A stretch of DNA of 64,000 nucleotides from Amoeboaphelidium protococcarum (Eukaryota > Aphelidiomycota > Aphelidea): positions 810,501 through 874,500 of the forward strand of contig JALECJ010000258.1 of NCBI GenBank assembly GCA_023515745.1. Direction: 5' to 3'. The notes below the pieces were generated by a model, which saw nothing but the letters and a program-made list of their open reading frames with translations, was not told where the DNA came from and ran no database searches. Positions within the stretch are counted from its first letter, which is position 1, and each line of letters starts with the position of its first letter. Of this stretch, positions 1 through 13,503 are shown piece by piece. A program made the translations under genes and the position numbers.

Positions 1-1492
1 TAATAAATTTCTCATTACCAAGACCATACTCTTCACCGCTTCTATCAGAGTCTCTATGGTGTCTTCTCTCTAGAGTAGGAACTTCTACAAATTAGCCGCC
101 TTTACTTTAACTCAGCAGATAACTTTTCACTTGATCGAAAGCATTCAAAAACTCATTTTTTGATTCTACAGACTTGGCTTTAAAGTATCGCTACACCACA
201 CTGCTATCTTCTTGCACCAAATGAAGACCAAATAAAAAAGGCTTCTCCTTGTCAGGTAGATTTTCCATTAGTGAACCATCAGCATCATCGCTCATTGTAA
301 ATGCTGATTCAATCTCAAACTCTCCATCATACGTGAACTTGGCGACAAGAGACTGGTCAATCTTCTTCATAATTTAATCATTATTCGGCGATAAAGGACC
401 GATCAAACTACCTCTCTTACTAGAATCTTCCGCAGCTGTAGCAATGTCTAGCTTCGAATGTGATCCTGAGCTTTCATTAGCTCTCTTTCTCATCATGATA
501 ATCTACTACTGAGAGGACTAATCTCCAGCAGCTATTGCTTTTCTCTCTGCCGGTGTAAATTAACTAGTCACATCAATGCTCTTCGTAATTCTAACCCATC
601 TTTTCGGAAGCAGTAAGATCTTGCTATCAGTCACCACCAGGCACAGCTACTACTTCAATTTCAAATCTCCTGATGGTGAAGCCTTGAGATCAACCTCCAC
701 AAAAACATCAGCATAATTAAACAGACGCCTATCTTCACCATCCTATACATGACTCTTGAACAGAATCAATCTAGTAGTGCCATCGACCATATCAGGCTGA
801 AGATCTTTACCTTTACGAGCAACAATGTTAAAGTTTCTATGCACGGGCGTCTATAAACTATGATCCTTAGTGCCACTACCATCACCATCATCGTTATAGT
901 CGTTGTCATTAGAACCATCGCCTTGATTGGTAAGAGACTCAGAACTCAATTTTACAGTCTAACTGTCGGCAGTAACAACATCACGACGCTTACTACTCTC
1001 GGCAGTACTCGCCTTACGCAAAGTACTCGGACTCTTGCCCTACTTTAGTGATTACTATTATTATTATTATTACTGAGACGGATGATGTAGATGATCCAGT
1101 GAAACAATCTGACTTCCCTCCAAGCTGATCGAAGCTGTCAAATTGCTGCTGCCATTCTAATTGTTCTCGGAAAACATTTCTCTCGTCAAAGCCGTCAGTT
1201 CTGGGCTCAACTTGAAAAAGTACAGCTTGCTCCCTCTCAGTATTGTTCTATTAACCTTCCACTACTTTCTACCAAAACCTGATGACGGGTGCTTAGAATT
1301 GGGATTCAGACTCAGATGCTCAGTCTTCCTATTCAAAAATCCATCTTTTATCGTTGACTACTACAGCTGACCAATACTCAAGTAAGACAATGTTGACATT
1401 CTCTCGGGCCTCTGCTTGATACTCTCAATCTATCCTGCAGCATTGATACTCTTTTACTTTTTAGCACCATCTCCAACAGTACTTTGACTCAT
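1..1492 (-). CDS. PH-domain protein, 3' part missing
   Basis: The gene runs off the left edge; about 497 codons are present. With TAR read as Gln there is no in-frame TGA from the ATG at 1492 to base 1, and a TGA lies in frame just upstream of that ATG. Residues about 50-110 look like a pleckstrin-homology domain: a DGFLNRK opening, then RKQWKVNRTILRGSKLYFFK. A second PH-like stretch near residues 380-450 (FKAKSVESKNEFLNAF) fits the end of a PH fold in signalling proteins such as guanine-nucleotide exchange factors. The linker is low complexity and includes an eight-residue polyglutamine run (1052-1075) written almost wholly as TAA/TAG. PH domains usually bind phosphoinositides, so a membrane signalling role is likely. 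The catalytic part, if any, lies outside the window, so I assign no specific family. Confidence 0.75.
1052..1075 (-). repeat. TAA/TAG trinucleotide tract coding polyQ
   Basis: On the coding strand the tract reads CAG, five TAA, TAG, TAA. It lies in frame in the PH-domain gene, so a stop-codon microsatellite is translated as eight glutamines. Confidence 0.9.
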
Positions 1493-1882
1493 AATTAGCT
1501 GATATTAATATCAAAATAATGAAATTTAGTCTGAATGTAAGAAGATAATGGAGAGAACTGAATGTTTTACAAGATTATATTTTGTGAAGAAGACGGCCGA
1601 TGAAACAGATTCGGAAACCAAAAGATGAAACAACTTTCATAACAACAACCACTCCGACCTGTGTGAAGAGAGAGGGAGAGTGAGAGCATTGTTGATCGCT
1701 GTCAGTCCGGTCGAATTGATCTCATCTGATCCAATCTTGGAAGCAGTCAGATCTGAAAATTTAAAAAGAAAACTAAATTTAATTTTCAATCTCATATATT
1801 TCATCATCATTATCATCACTAACATCAATTGTCTTTCTTCTATCACATATCCTCCAAAATCACTTCTCTATCACATCAAATT
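1493..1882. other. Intergenic spacer, no gene seen
   Basis: AT-rich spacer between the 3' end of the myosin gene and the start of the PH-domain gene, both on the minus strand. It should hold the terminator of one and the promoter of the other. Short open frames on both strands here show no recognisable protein and no family match. Confidence 0.6.
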
Positions 1883-4800
1883 TCATTGCAGTGGCACGGC
1901 CGATTCTTAAGTGACAGACACCACAGTGTTAATCAGGTTCAACTAACCGAGAGCTTGAATGTACGAGTTAATTAGATCAGCAATTACGAATCCTTGCCTG
2001 GTCTCAAATCTAAGCATCATCTTGTTTCCGCCAGGTAAACCGGAACGCACTGTGAACTCATTCTCATCATGACGAAAGTTCATAATCATCTAAAATGGCA
2101 CCTATTCCAACACGGCCATAGAATTTTTATCCAGAACCAGCACACCATTCTGACCGACTGCAATGAAGCATCCACTATTGAATCTTGAATCATTACTAGA
2201 ATGGCAACGGAATACAGAATTACCATAAAGCGGATACTTTGACAACAGCTGCATAAACTGCTTCATTCTATCAACTTCCAACGGATTGTACATTGAGCTC
2301 ATGAGAACATTCTTCTTAATTGCCTGCATTAGATCTGCGGGAACTTCGCCCTTCTACAGTAAGACATCAGGTACAAGTTTCTTCACCACCTGCGGATCGT
2401 CCACACTAAGCTTCTTAATCTAGATCAATTAAGAAATGACCTGACAGTGTAAATCTCTCGCCTGCAAGCCAAGTTCCTTGTCTGTAAACATCAATCCTTT
2501 CAAAAACTGTTCAACCAGCTAATTGAACATCAGTGAGATGGTAGCTGCAGCCAAGTTTTAATCAATCTAATTGATCCAAACTTTCTTGACAAAGAGCAAC
2601 TTTACATATTAAAACTCTTTAATGCTCTACTTGCACATCAAATCACCCGAATTCAGCACATCGGCCATCTTGTCCATAATTTAAACCGGTATTAATAGTT
2701 ACTCTGCGGGAAGCATGGATACGTACAAAGAATAGCAGTGATGATTTTTTGTAATCTCAAATCTATCAAAAAGTCCTCTAATAATGTCTCTAACCATCAG
2801 ATGCGAATCCATGACAAAAGTCTTGGCAGAACCATCGGAAAACCACACTTTGAACAACTACTTACCATTGATCTCCAGGCATTTGACTTCCTCTTCAGAT
2901 GGCGGGGTAATTCTCGGAGACAGCTTATTCTTTCGCAGCCGGTCAATACACAGCTCTACATGGCCATGGAAGTCTCTGCTCTTTTGCTGGGCCAAGTAGT
3001 GCAAGTGATTGTACAAGTGCATCTCCAATCTCATAGATGGGATAACGCAGGTACACAATAAGCACAAAAGAATCCATCCATTCTTCAATGACTGCTCCTT
3101 AGGCGAACGGTTTGACGTAATCTACTTAATGACTTATGAATACACTTCATCGCGTAAAGACTCTTTCTTCATTCCAATGATACAAATTTGTTACATCAAC
3201 TCATAGCGAGACTTCTTGGTAGGACTATCACCCATTGCTTGCATAATATAATGGAATAGCTCGACGGCAATTTTCTGATCAGTAGCATCAGGAATTTTCG
3301 TCAATGGAGCAGTAATTGGCTTCTCCGAGTACTTTACCTTCATCTGAATCTCCTTCTCCATAGCATCAAGATCATTGAGGGCACCTTTACGCACAGTCTT
3401 ACCAAACAAACCGACTTTCACCTCCTAATTAAAATACATCTTGGCAAAATCCACAAAGCTAGACTCTTTGGCAGATGTACGAGGCAACTACGTTTATCCT
3501 GATTCAGAGATAGACATCATCATTCCAGATCCAAGAGAGGAGCTAGAATTATTGAAAGTGTTGCTGAGTGATGAACGTGCCAGAGGCGATGCTGAAATAG
3601 CACGCGGATTTTAAACACCAGATCTCACATTAAGAGCATTATCTGAAGATGCAGCAAATGGGCTTTGACTGAGACGCATCGTCTAAAATCCAGGAAGCGG
3701 TGCAGCGGACGCATTAGGAGCAGCCGGAGTCGGCAAAGCTTACTGAGTTGTGTCCTGAGGCAACCCAGTAGGGATAGGGACACCCATATCTCTCATTCTC
3801 TTCTCAATAGCCTGAGACTTCGTTAACAATACTCCTTGCAGCTCAATTCTATTAGCACTTACATCCACTTTAGAAGAAGCAGTCAAAATATCCACATTTT
3901 CAGATGGAAACCAACCAGACTTGTCCTGATACTGCGCCTGCACCCAACCATTGATGTCATCTCTGTCAAGCACAGTGAGCAACTGTCCTTTCTAGAACGC
4001 AAATCCAGAATCATTAGGACCGTAGTTAATTAAGGCCACAGCCAAATTGGATCTCCCTTTCAATTGCTGGATCTACTCTTGAATGGTACTTTCAATGTCT
4101 TTAGCTTAATTGTTTACAAAACGCAGACTGACAGTATTACCCCACAAAGTAAGCTGTAAATCATTGGCAGAATCGGCTTTGACCACTACTTGATCAAACG
4201 GAACAACTTATGAAGAATCGCCATCCACGAATTGTATTCCATCATTTCTTAACACAATCTTGCACCAAAGTCCATCTTGATTTCTACAGTTGTAAAAGTC
4301 TCCACTAAATTCTCCAAATTTCGTCAAATGCTAGATAGCTTATACTCCGTTACCAGAAGACATCAAGTGATGAACCTCCAGTGAATGCGACTCATCCAAC
4401 ACAATAGACTCCCCAATAACATCGTTAGTGACCTACGATAAAAATAAATCCACTTCCATACCATCCTCAATGTTTACACTATGCAAATTACAATTCCTGA
4501 TCATAACTTCAAATGGCTATGTTCCATCAATACTGTTCAATTAACTACAGATTTTCTCGGTCATATACGCAGTTTCTGCAGGTATTTCTGGTAGTGGACC
4601 CATCTAAATATTCAAGCTACCTATAGATGCCTATTAACTTGCTGCTGGCTTGGAACCACCGATAGAAACAACTTCATCACTAGGGCCGCTAATATTCAGA
4701 GGAGCAGATGTAGCCAAATGAGACGAAGCAAAAGGCTCAGGCTTAGATGGCTGACTCGATCGAGTAGGCAAATTCAACGAAGCAGCCGGAGGAGCCTTCA

Positions 4801-7800
4801 AACCACTTATGGAAACTCTGGGAGCCTTAGTATTATCACGAATTGATCCATTTAACACACTACTGGACCCAATAACATTAATTTAAGGTGCAGGAGGTGG
4901 CGTACTATTTCCGACAGAACCACCAGAAGCAATCTTAGCAGGTTAAAGTGAACTTGGAGGAGGCATTGGCGGTTATGGAGCAGTTAAAGGGACAGGCTCT
5001 ACTGCTGTTGGCGGCTTAGTGCCAGCTGGAGGAGGTGGTGGAGGAGGTGATGCAGAAGCAAACGAAGGAGGCGGTGGTGGAGGCAAGGATGCAGTAGAAG
5101 CCATCGGTGGCGGTTATTACGGTAATGGCGGGGCAACACTGGATGGCGTTGCCTACTGTTAGTCTTGATCGCTGGTCGGACTATCATCTGATGGCTTTAC
5201 AACTTACGCTCTCTTGGCAGCAAGTTACTCTGCAAGAGACAACGCTTTCTTTGGCTATAAGGCAGCTGCCTGAACGCCAGGATTAGGAGAAGTTGGAACA
5301 GGAGGCGGCGGTGGGGGAGGATTAGGAGGTCCTGGGAGGGGTTTATTATTAGTCTTCTTTAAAGCTGGAAACTTGGATACTGGCGATGGAGGTTCTGGAG
5401 TTTAAGCAGTACCTTTAGACGGAGTGTTCAACGCACTATTTAGACCAGACTCTGACTTTTTATCATCAGCACCAGTTTTAGTATCAATCGCAGCAGCTGC
5501 TTGTTTTTTCAACTTCTTCTGCAAAATTTCCTCAGCCATTGTCAAAGGTTATGCAGGAGGAGCTTTAGCTTAAACTGACGGGGTGGAACTCTTCTCAGTC
5601 TCGACTGAAGCTTTCTTCAACTTTTTAGCCATCAACTCCTCCTATAACGACATTGGAGCTGCTTTAGAAGCAGATTGTGGTGCAGTACTCTCTGCAGATT
5701 ATGATTACTAAGTAGATGACGCACTTTTAAGCTTCTTCGCCATAATCTCATCGGCAAGAGACATCTTAGCTCCAGGAGACGCAGAAGATGATGGTGCCGG
5801 ATTAGGCGGCGGAGGAGCTGAAGCATTTTCCGACTTTTTCAACTTTTTAGCAGCAATCTGCTCCGCCAAACTCATTTATCCACCACTAGCAGAGCTGTTA
5901 GCAGTGGAAGGCGGAGGAGGCGGAGGTGGAGATGATGTGGATGCACCCGGAGGAGGTGGAGGCGGTCCGCCTGGCACTGCTGGAGGAGCTGGAGCACCCG
6001 GAGGAGCCTTTACGGTACCAGAAGGGGATAACAACTTTCCACCTGCACCAGTAGACGCATGCAAGTTAGCTGATGAGCTTTGTGTATTAACACTTTGGGA
6101 ACTACCAGCCTGGGGAATCTTTTTCTGAGAACGTTTGGCTAGCTCTTCCATCAACGACATCCCTCCGGTTGATTTAGACAAACTAGCTGCAGCAGACGGA
6201 GCCTAAGATTAGGAAGCCACTGGGCTAGTCTCGCTTTTCACAGTTGATGATTTTAACTTCTTCGCGGCAATTTGCTCCGCCAAACTTAAACCAGCTGATG
6301 ACGATGCAGATTAAGACTATGCAGGGGGCGGTGGAGGTGGCGGCATACCTGACATCACAGGTGCATCATTAGGTGCTTTTTACTGCGACTCATCAGAATT
6401 TGAGTTTGCAGCCTTCATTCTGGTCTGAGTTTTTCTAGCAATTTCTTCCGCCAATGATAACCCAGATGACTTGTTAATCGACTTGGCGGGCGGCGGTGGT
6501 GGCTAGTCAGCATTACCATCAGATACAGCTGCGCTTTACTTCAATTTTTTAGCAGCAATCTGCTCCGCCAAAGAAAGTCCACCACTTTTAACTGGGGCCG
6601 AACTAGATGGCGCTGGTGGCGGTGGAGGCATTGGCGCAGAAGTAGGACCTACCGGTGGAGGTGGCGGCGCCGCAGATGAGGAAGTGTTGGAAGGTGGAGG
6701 TGGTGGCGGTAAAGAACCAGAACCAGAAGGCGCAGGAGGTGGTGGAGGAGCCTATTAGCTCGGAGTAGCTGACATTGGCGGTGGTGGAGGCGGACCAACA
6801 CTAGCTGAAAAGACAGGTGCAGTAACTGCCTAATTGTTGCTAGTTACACTTTATGAAGCTTCATCAGACTACGCGACGCCCATTTTAGCTTTCTTCGCAG
6901 CCAACTATTCTGCCAATGATAATCCTTTGCTTGCAGGCTGACCATTAGACTGCGATGGCGGGGGAGGGGGCGGAGGTGATGAGACATTACTTGGCCCTGG
7001 TGGAGGCGGTGGGCCTGATCCAGTCGAAATTGGAGCAGGTGCAGGTGGTGGAGGCATCGGACCGGATAAAATCCCCTCAGTTACAGGCGGTGGTGGTGGT
7101 GGGCCAGCAAAATTACCAGATGGCGGCGGTGGTGGCGGTAGATTAGTACTTGACTCAGCAGCGACAGGTGGAGGCGGCGGCGGAGCAATAGCTGAAGTCG
7201 GCTTCATCATTGATGGTGGAGGAGGAGGGGGCCCAGACGAAGATATTTAAGCATCATCATCATTACCATTCACCTAAATAGGTGCTGATATTGTCGGTAT
7301 GACTGGCACCGAGTCAACATTAAGAGCAGGGATTATCATAGGAGTACTCTAATAGCCAGTTTGTTGCTATTAATCAGAATACACAGTTTACTCAGCTATT
7401 TAATTACCTTCCTCCAACGTGTAATAGTTCAACGACTCGACACCAGCTATAAAATTCAGTATCGGCTCTAAACTCGAGACATTCACCACTGATCCGTTAG
7501 ACAGTTGAAGGCTCAAACTCCATGACTCTTTATTACTCAAACCTCTCTATACAGCAATGTTCTACATGACCTCTTTAGCTGTGCTCAGAGAATCGATCTC
7601 AAACGCCACCTGCTCACCATCAGCCCAAATAGCACACAAAACAATAGGCTGATTCAATAACACCGACATAACCTCTAATGAGCTCACAGAACCAGTTCTA
7701 GAGCCGTTCTTCAAACTTCTAGCCATTCTTTGCAAACACCATGTGCAAGTCTCCATATCTGGTGCATCAACCACAATATGATTAAGCAGGGCTTTAGCCA

Positions 7801-10800
7801 AATACATAGACGGACAATAGAAGCCTAGGAACAAACCAAAAAAGCGCCAAGCTCTCTTATTGGCAGCCTCGTCGCCATTTTTACAAGTCATTCTAGCAAA
7901 TTAAGATAGTGTCTCATCCATGTACGTCAACTTCTTGGACAATTGAGTCTGACTAGACATTAACGAATCTGTCTGCTCACAGATAAAATCAAGCAGACAT
8001 TTCACAAGCTAAATGTCACAGTCGTCAATTACAAGCTTCAAACACGCTTAATTAATAGCAATGGCAGCTTTCTATAATGACTGATCTGCCGAGTTGGAAA
8101 ACTTCAACAGAGACGAAGTCAATGGCTTGGAATTGAAACCAGGCTTAATTCCTTCGTTGAAAAAAATCTTTGAGAACTTTAACCAAGTTGCATCTTCCGA
8201 TCCAGAGACCATCTGATTCAGACTCTCATTACTACCCTCTTTGATTTGACCGCCGCGAAGAGTCTCCAAGGAATACATCTCGTACTAGATCTTCACATAA
8301 TTTTCAGGGACATTCAGCTGATAAAATTGGAATTTCTGCGACTTCATTCTCTACTGAACTGCTTCAGGAACATCCTGCTCTTTCCTTTTGCGGCTGTTAG
8401 GCGTCATACCAGCACGCATGGCTGCCTTGGCTGCGCGCTCTTACTCACTCATTTCCAAATATCTCAAGAGCTCCTCTTGCTTGGCCTTGATCTCAGGATC
8501 TTCGTCATCATCATCAGCGCCACCGTTACTACTGTCAGCTACGAGTTGTGCATGTTGCTTCTTGGCGTCTTCATACTTTTACTCCTCTTCCAATCTCAGC
8601 CTCTCCTCTTCTTGCACTCTCAGCCTCTCTTCCTCCTGCAATCGTAAGCGCTCCTCCTCTTCTTTACGGCGTTCCTCTTCCTCCCGCAACCTCTTCATTT
8701 CACGAACTTTGGCCAACTCTGCCTCATATTAAATTCTAACTTTACGACCTCTCCAAGCAGATTGGATGGACACAATACCACGTTTCCATCTTCGAGCCTT
8801 AGCTTTGCCCAACCAGCCACGAGCCATCTTCTATACTGTCAGAATACGCTGTCTATCTCGCAAAAACTATTGACGCGCCACTACCATTTTGAAAAAGTTC
8901 TAAAGCACAACGACAAAGACCACAAGCTTATCACCTCTCATCTTCTCCAACTCCACTTCTACCGACGCCTTGGCAAAGACTTTAGTGGCACCAGCCTGAT
9001 ACATGTCCTTGAACTTTGCCGCTGGAAGGAGACTAAGAATGGCCTTACAATTGGACACCTGATCCTTGCCCTTCTTGTTGCCTTCAATCAAAATGCTGTA
9101 ACGACTGAGGAAATCCTCAAACTTTGCTCTGTACGAGAATCCAGCTCTTCTCACACGAATAGTCTCAAGCATACCACTATAACGCAATTACGCCATGATC
9201 AGCTATTTATCAACAGTTCTAGCCATCTTCTTAGTATTAGGTTTGATACAACGCACAAAATACGGATTACAGGCAGTCAAAGTATTCACTAATTCGTTAA
9301 GAGAAGCAGCAAATTGATATCCAGTGGTAAGAGCTTTGCCACTTTTCCCTTTACTCATGGTGTTCGACCGACTCAGCGTCCCACTCTTGGACTCACTCAA
9401 TGACATTGTAGATCCTCTGATAGTACCACCAGAATTTGATGTATCCGCTTCATCAGATTCACTAAACCATTATACAACCAAATCATTGCCAGAACCTTTC
9501 AGTAAATCGATCAAATCACTTTTCAGCGTATCTCTATTCTTCTCCAAGAACCCATCAATATTGTAGTAGACATCTCCAGCATAGTGCTTCACACCAAATT
9601 GTACCTTGTTAGTCTTGTGCTTGATGTAAGATGGATGCTACTCATGATTCTTATGACACTTCTCAATGAATGTGAAATCCGAGGACTTTGGGAAGTTGGA
9701 CTCTTCATCAAGCAACTATATCAGGCCCACTGGCTTCTTACTAATCAGGTCAATAGTAGGCTGATTATCAACAAACTCAATCTTGGACCAATTGATGCCT
9801 TCTTTCTGATATTCCTCCTATTCCAACTTGAATATATGCATATTAAAGTAGTACTACAGACGCTCGTTTGCGTAATTGATACAGAACTACTCAAAACTGT
9901 TCACCTAAAAATCCTCAAAACCAAAAATATCCAACACTCCCACAAACTTCAAATCATCCTTATTTCGAGTAGTGTCATTGATGAAAGCAACAATCCAATT
10001 AAACATCCTACCATAAACTGCCTTAGCCAGCGCATCCCTCGCATCATTAGCCTAAGTCATATTCAGAGGGGTAACGAACGTCTCACCTCTAGTAATAGAA
10101 GTTCTGCTAATCAAAGCCTTGCTCAAATTCTCTGAAGAAATCTCCAACAGATCGGCCGCAATCTACAATGGCTACCTATCAACGATCTGTACACCATCAT
10201 CAGGGCCCTCAAAGGTGACATTTCCCAGATGCAGACAAGCGGCCAGTGCACGGAATATCTTCTGATCTGATTGATTCTTTGTAAAATTCAATGTGTGCAT
10301 AGCCTCTCTCACTTCCTTCATCGAATCAACATCAGATACATTTTTCAGAGTATAACACCCACTCTACTTCAAATAACGATAATCTTAAGGCTTGGTCAGT
10401 TACAGAACCTTCCTCTCCTAATCGGTAGCTCCCAGAATCAAGTCATAAAAGATGTGATAATTTCTCTCATCTGCAGCCTAAAACACAATTCTACTCTTCT
10501 CAAGCAAGTACTGAAGAGTCAAAGCACCAGCAATACTACCATCACTTGAAAACTAAACCTCAAGAAACTTGCCAAATCTACTACTATTATCATTACGCAC
10601 AGTCTTTGCATTACCGAAGGCTTCCAAAATAGGAGATGCATCCATGATCTAATCCTGCACAAGAGACTTCTTCGAAGATACTGTAGCCAAGAAGTTCAAA
10701 ATCAGTTTTGTAGACTCTGTCTTACCAGCTCCACTTTCACCACTGATAACCACGCACTAATTCTCCTACTTGCGCAACATCTAACTATACGCCTCGTTCG

Positions 10801-11354
10801 CAATTGCATAAATGTGAGGATCCATATCAGTGATAACCTTTGACTTGCCCATCTCATAGTAGCGTCTCACCAGATCACCACCAAAAATATCCAACTACTT
10901 GTATGGATTGACAGCCACCAGAATATTACCAGTGAAAGTATACATCAGATCATTCAGGTAGCGCTGAGAGATGTTGTGTAGCAACGATGCCTCGTGTAAA
11001 TCGGCCAACAATGTCATGTCTGAAACACTCGCCACGGACGACTGATGCATCGGTTTAATGCATGAGGCATCCACTTGTTGCAACTACAAATGATTAATAC
11101 TTGTTGTTATTACATGAACATCAAAGTAAAAAACTGGGGATATCATACCTCTGCAGGATCATTGTTGAATGCTTTTATCACAAATTAATTTCCTTGACCA
11201 CTTGTTATCTGACCGGCCATCAACAATCGACCATCGTTAACATTTCCACCGTTCTGGGTAAACCATACCCACTGTCCCTACAACCATTCACTCATTTTAA
11301 ATTTATCATTAATATCAACCACATGCTGAAACTTACCGGTGCAAAACTAGTCAT
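1883..11354 (-). CDS. Giant MyTH4-FERM myosin with WH2-like repeats
   Basis: Actin-based motor of about 3115 residues. Exons are 11354-11337, 11277-11149 and 11083-1883; both introns start GTAAG or GTATG and end TGTAG. Order of parts: SH3-like N-terminus, motor with P-loop [10 protein letters not shown] near residue 165, DIFGFEDF and [14 protein letters not shown] (its Q is TAG), and the CIKPN actin-contact region. Then come IQ motifs near 790, a charged Glu/Arg helix, MyTH4 near 1020-1150, an F1-like lobe, and about 800 residues of polyproline with ten short basic repeats. The tail has SH3 (about 2400-2460), MyTH4 (about 2590-2720) and FERM to the end. The tail plan resembles class VII/XV myosins, which carry membrane or adhesion cargo along actin bundles. 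MSEWL at 11292 is an alternative start; I prefer 11354 because a consensus donor follows it. The last 20 residues after the FERM domain are poorly supported. Confidence 0.93.
4870..7235 (-). repeat. Polyproline region with ten WH2-like repeats
   Basis: Inside the myosin gene. Runs of 5-8 prolines alternate with ten copies of a short motif of the form [13 protein letters not shown]; variants include [27 protein letters not shown] and [14 protein letters not shown]. The pattern of an amphipathic helix followed by LKK recalls WH2 actin-monomer motifs, but the spacing from Ile to LKK is one residue shorter than usual. Polyproline next to such motifs is typical of profilin-actin delivery in WASP- and formin-type proteins. 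Confidence 0.75.
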
Positions 11355-11674
11355 TTTATCAATTAATTATACCAAAACTTGGACAATTTGTTTCCTGATA
11401 AAATAAAAAGATCTATTTTAGTTAAAACAATCAAAAAAGACTTTGAAAGTTGTTTGAGTGTTGATTGTAAACTACCGTACGACTACAGCGAGATCTCGCG
11501 GAAGAAGAATAGCTGAAACACCGATGGCTCCTTTGATTATGCTACCGATTATAGCTAGTTGTAAAGACATGATTTATTGGTGTCCCATATATTGAAATTA
11601 TAAAAGAGGGATTAAAGGGAAAAATCGTATCATAAATGTATAGTTGATAGTAACTTATTTCATAGGGAAAGGAA
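11355..11674. other. Intergenic spacer upstream of myosin
   Basis: AT-rich DNA between the myosin start and the CCT8 stop, both on the minus strand. It presumably holds the myosin promoter and the CCT8 3' UTR. No further gene seen. Confidence 0.6.
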
Positions 11675-13503
11675 TCATGCCATCTGATCGTCATCGTACA
11701 TTTGATTTCCACCCTTTGGTAGCTTTGGACCGCCAGCTGGCTTGCTCATGATGATCTGGTCTACGCGTAGGACGGTGAGTGCAGCATCCACGGCATACTT
11801 TATTGCCCAGTACTTGGCAACATACGGATCATAAATAGGATACAGGTCTGGATTATCGCCAGTCTTAGTGATATCTCTGATGACCTTTGATGATGACGCC
11901 TTGTCACCAGGAGTAATCTAATCACCGTTTGAATCTACGGCAGTCTGAATACCAAACTCAGCCTCGACATTAACACCAGAATTGATATTACCCTTGCTCA
12001 GCTCAGAATACAACGTACTAACGACAGAAGTGGAATCTAAACCAGCGTTATCAGCCAGAGTGCGCGGAATAACTTCGAACGCCTCAGCAAACGCCTTGAC
12101 TCCCATTGCATTAACACTACCAGCGATTGCACTCGCACTGTCACTATCGGATGATGATGATGAAGACAGCTAGTCCACCAACTTCTTTGCAAGGGATATT
12201 TCAACGCATCCTGCACCGCGTAACAGACGGCCGTCCTTGGTCATCAGCTTTACAGTGTTCACTCCATCGTCAATTGCCCGCTCGAGATCATCCATGTGAT
12301 TCTGAGTTGCACCGCGTAAGACTATAGTGATAGTTCTTGTTGCCTTTCCTTCGTTCTACTGGAATACCGTACATCTGTCAGATCCAATCTCAATAGTGTC
12401 CAGCTGATCAACATGTCCAGCTTCTTCGGCAGTTGGAGCACCCAATCTAGTCATTGCCACAGCACCGGTGACTTTACACAACCTACGCAAATCAAACTTG
12501 GACAGACACTTCACAACCACAAGACCATACTTGTTAGCAAAATGCAGAGCAAGATCACCAACACCGCTTCCCACAACGATGACCTTCACACCACTCTAGG
12601 CAATCTCCTTCACCATTCCCTCCAGCTGAGCTTCTTCTCCCTTACTGAATGACAGCAGTTCATCGGCATTCTTCAACAACACGGTACCTTTAGTCTCAGT
12701 CTACTAGATATCCAATCCGCAAGTATAAATCGCCACCTTAGCATCCTTAATCTTCTTCAACTCGCTTTCTGGCTCACGATTGAATACCATACCACGAATC
12801 ACCATGGAATCGTGGACGGACGCACCCATGACTTTGACCACTCTCACGCTGTCGACACTGAAGTACTTTGGATTCTTGGGCATGACATCAATACAAGCTT
12901 TAGCCACTAGATCAGCAAGGAAAGCATCATAGCCATACTATTTGCTCCCCAAGGCACTTCTCAAAGCCTGCAATAGACCGGTGGAGGACGTGACATCAGT
13001 TAATTCACTAACAACTTCGCGCTCCAACAACTCCAGAACTTTCTTCGCCGCAACTTCATAACCTTCAATAATGTCAGCAGAGTGTACACCAATTTTGAGT
13101 AATTCTGCGGCTTTATTGAGCAGTTCTGAAGCAAAAATGACAACCCAGTTAGTCGCGTCACCAACTTCATTCTCCATCTGCTGACTAGCCATTACAATTA
13201 ATCTCGCAGCGGGATGGGTCACCTCCAATTCGCGCATAATCGTGGCTGCATCGTTGGTAACAAACAGCTTCTCCAAATGATTAATTACCATCTTGTTCAT
13301 GCCGTTAGGTCCATACGATGTCTTGACCAGAGTACCAAGCTCTTTACACGCCTCAATGTTGCGAAGTAGAGCTTCATCAACACCTTGCATCATCTACACA
13401 CAGCGGTAATTTAAATCAAGTTATAGTCATACATCAAATGAAAATGTCATACCTTATAGCCTTCCTTCAGCAAGGCTGGCATTCTCGGAACTTTCATCGC
13501 CAT
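11675..13503 (-). CDS. CCT8: Chaperonin CCT subunit theta
   Basis: One of eight subunits of the cytosolic TRiC/CCT ring, which folds actin, tubulin and WD40 proteins using ATP. Exons are 13503-13453 (MAMKVPRMPALLKEGYK) and 13393-11675; the 59-nt intron is GTATG...TGTAG. The 589-residue product matches the theta family throughout: YGPNGMNKMVINHLEKLFVT, NDAATIMRELEVTHPAARL, DDGVNTVKLMTKDGRLLRGA, and near the end KYWAIKYAVDAALTVLRVDQ followed by IIMSKPAGGPK. The length is close to animal and fungal CCT8 (about 550), with a serine-rich insert near residue 430. The usual GDGTN nucleotide motif reads GDATN. Several conserved positions are TAA or TAG glutamines. Confidence 0.97.

Noticed and set aside
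5900-7150. Glycine-rich plus-strand frames
   Set aside because: Complement of the polyproline codons of the myosin tail, so not separate genes.
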